The notes under the pieces: model-generated | What the model was told of the DNA's origin: nothing | Database searches by the model: none | The model's input: the letters and a program-made list of their open reading frames with translations, nothing else | Program-made: the position numbers and the translations under genes | Shown here: positions 6,591 through 14,154 of the stretch, in pieces | How positions within the stretch are numbered: position 1 is the first letter of the stretch | Layout: the number at the start of each line of letters is the position of its first letter | NCBI GenBank assembly: GCA_017999075.1 | Contig: JAGOBX010000006.1 | Span: 1 to 23,073, forward strand | Origin: Candidatus Babelota bacterium | GTDB lineage: Bacteria; JAGOBX01 | Direction of reading: 5' to 3' | Length of the DNA stretch: 23,073 bases

Positions 6591-8312
6591 GTGATTTTTG
6601 TGAAAGAATTTATAAAAAAAATCTGCGCCATAATAACAGAACAAACAGGAATAGATATTGGGTTTAACAGATACCATATTTTAAATTATTATATTGAGAA
6701 CAGATTAAAAAAATTAGAATTAAGGAACGTTTATGATTTTATAAATCTGCTTTTTGACAAGACAAATGGGGAATTGGATAAATTAATAGAAACAATAACA
6801 GTTAACGAAACATTTTTTTTTAGACATTATGAGCAATTTTTGTTATTTAAAGATTTATTGTTAGAACAGGCAAAAGCAAAACCTTTTGAGACAATAAAAA
6901 TATGGTCAGCAGGATGCTCTATGGGAGCAGAACCTTATTCAATTGCTATAATAGCAAAAGAAATAAAGGATTTATATGGAATAAACATAAAAATACTGGC
7001 GACAGATATTGATAAAGAAGTGCTGGAAATAGCAAAGTCAGGAATATTTTCTGAGAGAGCGGTAAGCGCGGAAATGCCAGGATTTTATAAAAATTTATAT
7101 TTTACTCCAACAAATTGCAATAATTATAAGATTAAAAATGAAATTGCTGGCTCTGTAAATTTTATGCAGCATAATTTATGGAAAGACGTAATGCCTGATA
7201 ATATGGATTATATTTTTTGCAGAAACGTATTATTTTATTTTAGAGATTCAAAGCAGATAAAATCACAGTTGAAATTATATAATTCGCTTAAAAATGGGGG
7301 GCATTTGTTTTTATCTCCAACTGAGAGTTTGATGGATTTTTCAGAATATTTTATTGAAACCAAAAGCAAAACAGGAATAAAATCATATAAAAAATGGACA
7401 ACAGACAGAAGAATAAATGAAAAAAAAGAAGAATTGCCTAATTTTATTATAGAACAACGCAGACCTATAGAGAATTATCCATTACCAAAAATTTTTGTTG
7501 GTCAAAATAATACTATTTTTATTAATGGAATAATAAAAAATAAAGAAAGAATAAATTTACTTGCTGAAGAATTATATTTTGCATTAGGTAAGATATCGTC
7601 ATGTTCACCAACCTGCAACGGAACAGTGTATTTTTCTTTGAATTTTGATGCAGTTCGGTGGCTGTCAAACGATTCGATAAAAAGGATAAAAGATATTATT
7701 AGTTCTGTAAAATTGAAAAATATGAAATTGGAAAATATAATATGCGCGAATCCTAAACTTAATGAATGGCTGAACGTATCGGGATTATATAGTTTTTCTA
7801 TTCAGCGATCATGTTCAGTTAGTAAAAAAAATGAAAATTTTAAACAGGTTAAACAACCGGTATTAAAAAATAATGATAAAATAGAATTTTTTTTAAATAA
7901 AAGTGGCGGACAATCGGAAACCGAACAGCAATCAGAAAAACATTTAAAAAAAAAATATCAACCGCAGAGAGAATTAAATGAAAATAATGAATCAAATAAA
8001 ATTGCTATGTCTTATTCATCTCAAAATATAAAAAATGGACAAAAACTCAGAATTAAATATATTACTATGGAAAAAGATTGTGATGTTGAGCAATATAAAA
8101 TTGATTTGCTTGAATCATTGGTGTCAAACAAGGAAATAGAAATTGATCTGACAGAATTGGTTGAAATAAATCCTAAATTTTTTTTAGTTCAGAAGAGATT
8201 TTTAAATGTTTTGAATGACAATCATAAAATATTGTTCAAAATTGGCAGAAATCAGGATTTGCTGAACTGGATAAAATCAAGCAACATGGAAAGCAAATTT
8301 TATAAAATATAA
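6591..8312 (+). CDS. cheR: CheR chemoreceptor methyltransferase with C-terminal STAS-like extension
   Basis: This enzyme transfers methyl groups from S-adenosylmethionine to receptor glutamates. Residues ~5-60 form the alpha-helical CheR N-domain. The methyltransferase domain (~65-265) shows NETFFFR (72-78), SAGCSMGAEPYSIA (106-119, SAM-binding), ATDID (137-141) and YIFCRNVLFYF (207-217). At 573 aa it is about twice the usual CheR length. The extra ~300 residues hold two regions with STAS-like beta-alpha pattern, ~298-406 (ending ENIICANPKLNEWLNVSGLY) and ~485-573 (EIEIDLTELVEINPKFFL, then KILFKIGRNQDLLNWI), joined by a low-complexity Lys/Asn/Gln linker (410-480). Usual CheR extensions are TPR repeats, so this fusion is odd. 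The start could be GTG 6591 or GTG 6600; the GGATAGAG before 6600 favours the latter. It lies between the MCP and CheA genes. CheR is certain; the STAS reading is an inference from pattern. Confidence 0.9.
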   Translation: MIFVKEFIKKICAIITEQTGIDIGFNRYHILNYYIENRLKKLELRNVYDFINLLFDKTNGELDKLIETITVNETFFFRHYEQFLLFKDLLLEQAKAKPFETIKIWSAGCSMGAEPYSIAIIAKEIKDLYGINIKILATDIDKEVLEIAKSGIFSERAVSAEMPGFYKNLYFTPTNCNNYKIKNEIAGSVNFMQHNLWKDVMPDNMDYIFCRNVLFYFRDSKQIKSQLKLYNSLKNGGHLFLSPTESLMDFSEYFIETKSKTGIKSYKKWTTDRRINEKKEELPNFIIEQRRPIENYPLPKIFVGQNNTIFINGIIKNKERINLLAEELYFALGKISSCSPTCNGTVYFSLNFDAVRWLSNDSIKRIKDIISSVKLKNMKLENIICANPKLNEWLNVSGLYSFSIQRSCSVSKKNENFKQVKQPVLKNNDKIEFFLNKSGGQSETEQQSEKHLKKKYQPQRELNENNESNKIAMSYSSQNIKNGQKLRIKYITMEKDCDVEQYKIDLLESLVSNKEIEIDLTELVEINPKFFLVQKRFLNVLNDNHKILFKIGRNQDLLNWIKSSNMESKFYKI

Positions 8313-8381
8313 ATATATATTCCATAAGAACAGTATAGTTTGTATTTTTTCATATATTATTGATAAAATACGGAGTGGCAA

Positions 8382-10925
8382 ATGTCGTTGAAAGAATTAT
8401 TAATAAAAATCGGGTCAATAGATAAAGAAAGAATATTGAATGATCCGGAATATAAAATTGAAATTTCGAATTTGTTGAAAGAATTAAATTTGAAAATTTC
8501 GTTATATCCGCGTTTATCTGAATTTTTTAACTATATGTCAATAATTGTAAAATCGGATGATTCGTTTAAAATGGACTTATTTATGGAATCATATTCGGAT
8601 TTAATAAGAATATATGGAAAACAAAAGGATTTTAGTATTGAAACTGATAAAGAGTTTGAGATGTTGAACCAAAAACTCGCGTTGTTTTCCGAAGATGCGC
8701 TGCCCGGAGAATTATTTGAGAAAGAAGCAGAAACAGATGAAAATGCCGAATCTTTTGATTACAGCGAACTTGAATTGACTATGCAGGATTTTATTGACGA
8801 GATGGAAATAATGATTAGTCATCTTGAAAATGACATATTGAATCTTGAATCAGCAGAACCTGTTAAAATAAATACTATATTCAGGTGTCTGCATACTATT
8901 AAAGGCGCAGTTGGCATGGTTAAGCTTGTAAATGCTCAGCGTCTTGCGCACATAGCTGAAAATTTGTTTGATAAAATAAGATCAAATAGAATTAAACCTA
9001 ATCAGAATTTTGAAGACGTATTTTTAGAATGTGTTGATAGATTCAAAAATATATTATCTAAAGTTAAGCGCAGGGAAAATCCTTTTATAAATGTAGATGA
9101 TTTAATTGAAAAACTACAGTATCTGGAACAATCAGGCGGTGAGTTACCTGATTTTATTGAGGTTAAGAATAAAGAAGAAAGTAAGACTGAAAAATCTTTG
9201 TCTCCCAATCAGGAGAAAGATAATGAAAGTATGTCATTGAGAGTGGATATAACCAAACTTGATAATGTAATGAATCAGATGGGAGAATTGATAATAGAAA
9301 AAATAAAACTTGAACAACAGTTTATATGCAGTAAAAATTTTATGATTGAATTGAGAAACATAAAAAATGAGTTCAATAAAAAAAAAATAAATGATATTTT
9401 GCGAAAAGAAATTACATTGGGATTTATTGAAAAATTCGAGAAATTTCATAATAATTTTTCAAATGTGATAGATGAAATCAGCAGAACTACCATGAATATG
9501 CAGGACAGCGTTATGAAAATAAGACTTGTTCCATTATCGACAATTTTTAACAGATTTCCGCGGCTTATGAAAGATATAAGTAAAAAGGTTAAAAAAGAAA
9601 TTGATTTTCAAATAATTGGAGCTGAAACCGAAATTGATAAGGGAATATGTGAAATGCTTTTTAATCCGCTTCTTCATATATTGAGAAACAGTATAGATCA
9701 TGGTATTGAAGATGCTAAAGAAGAACGTATAAGAAAAGGTAAGAACAGTGCTGGAAAAATTATTATAAAAGCATACTACAGAAGCGATAAGGTTGTTATA
9801 GATATAATAGACGACGGCGCAGGAATAGATGAGGATAAAGTTGTTGCTAAAGCTGTTGAAAAAAATATTATCAGCGCGGATGATGTTAAAACGTTAGATA
9901 AAAAGAGCAAATTGATGATGATATTTCAACCCGGATTTTCAACTGCAAAAAAAGTTACTGATTTATCCGGACGCGGAGTAGGTATGGATGTAGTTCGCTC
10001 AACTATTGAAAAACTTAAAGGAACCGTGGATATAATTACTGAAAAAGGAATAGGTACTACTATGTCGTTAAGTTTGCCGTTAACGCTTGCTATAGTAAGA
10101 ATACTTATATTCAGTGTCAAATCGGATGTTTTGGCTGTTCCTGTTTATAATGTACGCGAAACTGTGCAGATATCATCTGAAGATATTCATGAAGCTAATG
10201 GAAAACCTGTAATAAATCTTCGAGGGGAAATGATACCATTGATTTATTTATCCGATGTTCTTGGAATAAATGGATTTACAATTTCCGAAAATGTTTCTGT
10301 GATAATAGTTGAAGTAATGGATAGGCAATACGGATTAATAGTAAGCAAGTTTGTTGAAAACAGGGAAGTTGTTATCAAAAATATAGGCAATTTATTGAAA
10401 AAAGTGCCGTTTATATCAGGAACTGCAATACTTGGAGACGGGGAGATAATACCTATACTTGACACTGTTGCAGTAATGAACTATGCCAAACATCAAAATA
10501 AAAAAACATCAGTGTCTTCAAAAATTTCTGCGCATAAACTAATGTCTAAAAAAAATAAAAAAAGAGTGCTTGTTGTTGAAGACAGCAAGATGTATTCTAA
10601 TCAGATTGCTGAAATACTTATAGGTTTAGGGTATGAAGTTGATATAGCTGAAAATGGAGAAGCAGGATTAAAAAAACTGAAATTGAAAAAATTTGATTTA
10701 ATAAGTTCTGATATAATAATGCCGGTTATGGACGGATATGAGTTTGTCAAAAGATTAAGGAAAATGAAAGAATATGAACTTACACCTGTTATAGGATTAA
10801 CCAGCATGAAAGAAAAAGTGGATAAAATAAAAGGGTTTGAATCAGGTATGGACGAATACCTTAATAAACCTATAGATATAGACGAATATATAAGAGTAAT
10901 AAAAAAAATGCTGGAAACAGCTTGA
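8382..10925 (+). CDS. cheA: CheA-type histidine kinase with C-terminal receiver domain
   Basis: This is the chemotaxis kinase, 847 aa. Residues 1-120 are a helical N-terminal region I do not recognise. The HPt domain (~130-230) carries the phospho-site H171 in CLHTIKGAVGM. There is a short acidic/Lys linker and no obvious P2 domain. Dimerisation begins at LRVDITKLDNVMNQMGELI (286-304). The ATPase domain shows NPLLHILRNSIDHGIE (N436), DDGAGID (477-483), QPGFST (516-521) and GRGVGMD (530-536). A CheW-like regulatory domain follows (~570-700), and a full receiver domain closes the protein (728-847) with D734, phospho-acceptor D777, T807 and K829. GGAG at 8372-8375 supports the start. No separate CheY gene is in the window, so the fused receiver may be the output or a phosphate sink. 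Neighbours are CheR upstream and CheW 30 bp downstream. Confidence 0.94.
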   Translation: MSLKELLIKIGSIDKERILNDPEYKIEISNLLKELNLKISLYPRLSEFFNYMSIIVKSDDSFKMDLFMESYSDLIRIYGKQKDFSIETDKEFEMLNQKLALFSEDALPGELFEKEAETDENAESFDYSELELTMQDFIDEMEIMISHLENDILNLESAEPVKINTIFRCLHTIKGAVGMVKLVNAQRLAHIAENLFDKIRSNRIKPNQNFEDVFLECVDRFKNILSKVKRRENPFINVDDLIEKLQYLEQSGGELPDFIEVKNKEESKTEKSLSPNQEKDNESMSLRVDITKLDNVMNQMGELIIEKIKLEQQFICSKNFMIELRNIKNEFNKKKINDILRKEITLGFIEKFEKFHNNFSNVIDEISRTTMNMQDSVMKIRLVPLSTIFNRFPRLMKDISKKVKKEIDFQIIGAETEIDKGICEMLFNPLLHILRNSIDHGIEDAKEERIRKGKNSAGKIIIKAYYRSDKVVIDIIDDGAGIDEDKVVAKAVEKNIISADDVKTLDKKSKLMMIFQPGFSTAKKVTDLSGRGVGMDVVRSTIEKLKGTVDIITEKGIGTTMSLSLPLTLAIVRILIFSVKSDVLAVPVYNVRETVQISSEDIHEANGKPVINLRGEMIPLIYLSDVLGINGFTISENVSVIIVEVMDRQYGLIVSKFVENREVVIKNIGNLLKKVPFISGTAILGDGEIIPILDTVAVMNYAKHQNKKTSVSSKISAHKLMSKKNKKRVLVVEDSKMYSNQIAEILIGLGYEVDIAENGEAGLKKLKLKKFDLISSDIIMPVMDGYEFVKRLRKMKEYELTPVIGLTSMKEKVDKIKGFESGMDEYLNKPIDIDEYIRVIKKMLETA

Positions 10926-10955
10926 AAATATTAAAAAATTAATGGGATAAATTTT

Positions 10956-11480
10956 ATGGTTATAGATTTATTTGAGAATCATAAAAACAAACGTTTGATT
11001 TATGATGATAAACCTGAAAAAAAAATTATAGGGATAGTTACGTTTGAACTGGATGATGAAATAATAGGAATAGAATTGCAATATATACTTGAAATAATAA
11101 ATATTAGCAATATAACCCGATTATATAAAATTCCGGAATACCTTGTTGGAATAACAAATCTGAGAGGGCAGATAAAACCTGTAATAGATTTGAAAAAGTT
11201 TTTAAATATTGATAATGGATATATTGCGGAAAACGCGATTCAGGAAAAAAAAGGGTTATTATTGAGTTTTGAAAATTTGGATGCAATAGTTATGGTTGAC
11301 AACATAAATAAAGTTGAATGGATTTCTGAAGACGATTTGCGCGAACCTCCGGATACTGCTTCCGATATTTTAAAAGAATTTACAACTTATCTTGTGTGCA
11401 CTAAAAGTAAACCGATAGTAGTAATATCAGGACAAAAAATATTAACATCGGATTTATGGAATCAATATAGAGAAGAATAA
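10956..11480 (+). CDS. cheW: CheW chemotaxis coupling protein (first copy)
   Basis: This adaptor links CheA to chemoreceptors in the cytoplasmic array. It is 174 aa, with a 25-residue charged N-terminal extension before the CheW domain (IIGIVTFELDDEIIGIEL). The conserved core GITNLRGQIKPVIDLKKF (~65-82) matches the NLRGxIxPVIDL signature. The C-terminal ISGQKILTSDLW is the usual end of the second subdomain. It starts 30 bp after CheA, with GGGA about ten bases before the ATG, and is probably the last gene of the MCP-CheR-CheA-CheW set. Sequence divergence from the second CheW at 20195 suggests that each serves a different receptor. Confidence 0.9.
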   Translation: MVIDLFENHKNKRLIYDDKPEKKIIGIVTFELDDEIIGIELQYILEIINISNITRLYKIPEYLVGITNLRGQIKPVIDLKKFLNIDNGYIAENAIQEKKGLLLSFENLDAIVMVDNINKVEWISEDDLREPPDTASDILKEFTTYLVCTKSKPIVVISGQKILTSDLWNQYREE

Positions 11481-11547
11481 AAGTTATTTGAAAATATTTT
11501 TTTATTAAATTTCAGAATTAAATAGTCTAAGTGTAAAATAAAAAATA

Positions 11548-12450
11548 ATGAAGGTAATAAAGTTAAGTTTACTGGTATTTATTTGTTTGGCATTGTGCTG
11601 TGAACGCTCGCCCGAAAATAATTGGCCTAAATACAAAACTTCGCCATCTGTTTCGGAGAAAGTCTATTGTTTTGCAGTGCATCCTCTTCATAATCCTGCT
11701 AAACTTACGGCAGTATATCAACCTCTTATGGATTATTTGAATAAAAAGTTTGTAGATGTAAGATTTGAATTGGAATCGTCCCGCGATTATGCTAATTTTG
11801 AGGGAAAAATAAAGGCGCGGAAACCTGAATTTATTTTGCCTAACCCGTGGCAGACGCTGGAAGCAATGAAAGTAGGATATAAAGTTATAGCAATGGCAGG
11901 GGACAAGAATGATTTTAAAGGTATTTTTATTGTTCGTAAGAATAGCGGAATTAAGGAACCTGCGGATTTGAAAGGAAAATCTGTTAGTTATCCATCGCCA
12001 ACAGCATTAGCCGCTTGTATTATGCCGCAATATTTTTTATATCTGCATGGTATAAATGTTATGAAAGAAATTAAAAATGTTTATGTTGGCTCTCAGGAAT
12101 CTTCAATAATGAATGTATATTTGAATAAAACTGCGGCTGGCGCTACATGGCCGCCGCCATGGCGCGCTTTTCAGAAAACCAATCCCAAAGAAGCTTCTGA
12201 AATGTATGTAATATGGGAAACACCGTATTTAATAAATAATTCTGTAATGGCAAAAGGCGATATTCCTATAAAAATTATTGATCAATTATGCTCATTTTTG
12301 TTTCAGCTTAGAGACACTCAGGAAGGTAGAAAAATATTATCTGATATGGAAACAGCAGGTTTTTATGCTGCAACAGACAATGATTATGATATAGTTAAAA
12401 GTTATATTATTGAATTTGAAAAAAAAGTGCGCAAAGTAATAAACAAATGA
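11548..12450 (+). CDS. PhnD-like periplasmic substrate-binding protein (probable lipoprotein), kinase-linked
   Basis: This 300-aa protein belongs to the phosphate/phosphonate-type (PhnD) binding-protein group. It has an N-terminal hydrophobic signal (residues ~4-16) ending LALCC; this would be a relaxed lipobox, with C17 or C18 the lipidated residue. Visible family stretches are FAVHPLHNPAKLTAVYQPLM (~42-61), FILPNPWQTLEAMKVGYKVI (~95-114), GKSVSYPSPTALAA (~143-156) and GATWPPPWRAF (~198-208), typical of PhnD-like proteins paired with sensor kinases. No permease or ATPase accompanies it. Its last bases overlap the start of a membrane histidine kinase by 4 bp, so it probably presents a ligand to that kinase rather than to a transporter. 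The ligand is unknown. No Shine-Dalgarno precedes the ATG. Confidence 0.85.
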   Translation: MKVIKLSLLVFICLALCCERSPENNWPKYKTSPSVSEKVYCFAVHPLHNPAKLTAVYQPLMDYLNKKFVDVRFELESSRDYANFEGKIKARKPEFILPNPWQTLEAMKVGYKVIAMAGDKNDFKGIFIVRKNSGIKEPADLKGKSVSYPSPTALAACIMPQYFLYLHGINVMKEIKNVYVGSQESSIMNVYLNKTAAGATWPPPWRAFQKTNPKEASEMYVIWETPYLINNSVMAKGDIPIKIIDQLCSFLFQLRDTQEGRKILSDMETAGFYAATDNDYDIVKSYIIEFEKKVRKVINK

Positions 12451-13958
12451 TATTAAAAAAACTGGGACGCATATTTTTTGGTACGCTGCGGCGTCAGCTT
12501 ATTTTTGGAATTGCTGTTGTTCATGCTGTTTTAATGACATTATTCATATATGATTTGATCCAGAGGCAGTATTTTTTTATTGTTGAAAGGCAGACGGAGC
12601 AGGCAATAGGAATGGCGCAATCCTTAGCCACTTCGTGTGCTGGGTGGCTTAGCTCTGATGATGTTTCAGGGCTGCAGGAACTTGTTGAAATTCAGCGTAA
12701 ATTTCCTGAACTGATTTTTGCATTTTTAACTGATAGGCAGGGAAAAGTTTTAGCTCATACGAGCAAGGCGTATATCGGTTTATATATGAGTGATTTTCCG
12801 AAACAGCAGGAACAAACTATAATGAATAAGAGTTCGGAATTAATTGATGTTATTGTGCCGGTAAAACTTGCAGGACATTTTGTAGGATGGACTCGGATAG
12901 GAATCGGATTACATTCTACTAAACTTAAACTTTTTGAAATAATGAAGGACGGATTTTTTTATGCTATAGGAGCAGTCCTTATAGGTTCATTACTGGCATG
13001 GTTTATGGGAAATAAAATTACTCGTCGTCTGTATGTTATTAAATCTGTAATGGATCAGGTAAAAAAAGGAGACCATACTGCCAGGTCATTGTTAAAAGGT
13101 TCTGATGAAGCAGCTCAGATTTCATTTGATTTAAATAATATGCTCGATATACTTGTTCTAAATGAAAAAGAATTAATTAACGCTAAAGAAGTTTTAAAAA
13201 AATTGAATGAAACTCTTGAAGAGCGGGTTAGAGAAGAAATTCAAAAAAATATAAGCCAGAATCAGATACTTATCCATCAATCGCGTCTTGCTGCGATGGG
13301 AGAAATGATCAGGAATATTGCCCATCAATGGAGACAACCGTTAAATGCATTGAGCGTTATATTGGCAAATATTAAGGATTCTTCTGATTTTGACGAACTT
13401 GATAAAAAAAAACTTGATGATTCGTTACAGAAAGCAGAACAGTTTATTCAAGGAATGTCTGTAACAATTGATGATTTCAGAAATTATTTTAAACCAAACA
13501 AAGAAAAACAAAATTTTGATGTTATGGAAGCTTCTAATCGAGCTGTAAAGATAATGATTCCTTCATTTTTGAGGCATAACATAAAAATAGATTACGAATT
13601 GAAAACTGAAAAATATCAAGTGTTGGGATATTCAAATGAGTTTTCTCAAGTTATGGTTGTTGTATTGACTAATGCCAAGGATGCGATTGTCAAGAATCAA
13701 TATGAAGGCGAAATAAAAATAAAAGTTGAAAGCGATGATAAAAATATTACTGTTTCAGTAATTGACAATGGTGGAGGTATATCTCAGGAAATTTTTGATA
13801 AAATTTTTGAACCATATTTTTCTACAAAAGAAGTTGGAACAGGTATTGGATTATATATGGCCAGAGAGATAATGAATAATATGGGAGGCAGTATAAATAT
13901 AAGTAATTTTAAAAATGGCGTTATTGTTAAATTAATGGCACCGAGAGCGGTTGAATAG
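12447..13958 (+). CDS. Membrane sensor histidine kinase partnered with the PhnD-like protein
   Basis: This 503-aa kinase has TM1 at ~17-36, a periplasmic domain of ~130 residues with a PAS/Cache-like stretch (IFAFLTDRQGKVLAHTSK), and TM2 at ~170-187. HAMP follows (~188-240), then a coiled coil. The dimerisation/phosphoacceptor motif is LAAMGEMIRNIAHQWRQPLN with H293. The ATPase domain shows LTNAKDA (N409), DNGGGI (440-445), FEPYFSTK and GTGIGLYMA (464-472). The HQWRQPLN variety of the H-box is common in kinases of Deltaproteobacteria and Campylobacterota. The gene overlaps the PhnD-like gene (ATGA), so the two are co-translated. It has no receiver domain and no adjacent simple response regulator. 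The receiver-headed kinase 200 bp downstream, or the NtrC-type regulator after it, is a plausible target. Confidence 0.92.
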   Translation: MILKKLGRIFFGTLRRQLIFGIAVVHAVLMTLFIYDLIQRQYFFIVERQTEQAIGMAQSLATSCAGWLSSDDVSGLQELVEIQRKFPELIFAFLTDRQGKVLAHTSKAYIGLYMSDFPKQQEQTIMNKSSELIDVIVPVKLAGHFVGWTRIGIGLHSTKLKLFEIMKDGFFYAIGAVLIGSLLAWFMGNKITRRLYVIKSVMDQVKKGDHTARSLLKGSDEAAQISFDLNNMLDILVLNEKELINAKEVLKKLNETLEERVREEIQKNISQNQILIHQSRLAAMGEMIRNIAHQWRQPLNALSVILANIKDSSDFDELDKKKLDDSLQKAEQFIQGMSVTIDDFRNYFKPNKEKQNFDVMEASNRAVKIMIPSFLRHNIKIDYELKTEKYQVLGYSNEFSQVMVVVLTNAKDAIVKNQYEGEIKIKVESDDKNITVSVIDNGGGISQEIFDKIFEPYFSTKEVGTGIGLYMAREIMNNMGGSINISNFKNGVIVKLMAPRAVE

Positions 13959-14070
13959 AATGGAAAAATATTAAAATTAATCTGAGAATTGAAATAGAAA
14001 ATTGAGAAATTATTAGGCGCACATAAATGGTATGTTCAGGCGATTTTTTAAATTTGTAAAAAATTATTGT

Positions 14071-14100
14071 TTGATTTTTGGGATTATAGTTTTGTATATA
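14071..14100 (+). promoter_or_regulatory. Candidate sigma70 promoter before the REC-PAS kinase gene
   Basis: TTGATT (14071-14076), an 18-bp spacer and TATATA (14095-14100) precede the ATG at 14155 by about 55 bases. The match is moderate and in AT-rich DNA. It would separate this gene from the PhnD-kinase pair. Confidence 0.35.
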
Positions 14101-14154
14101 TAAATTAAATTTTGTATTTCTTTTTTTGATAATAATTAAAATTTTGGTGGCGGT

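Noticed and set aside
8372-8390. Sigma54 promoter suggested by TGGCAAATGTCGTTGA before CheA
   Set aside because: The spacing is one base too long and the -12 element is TTGA, not TTGC; it also overlaps the start codon. No other convincing -24/-12 site was found by eye in the intergenic regions.
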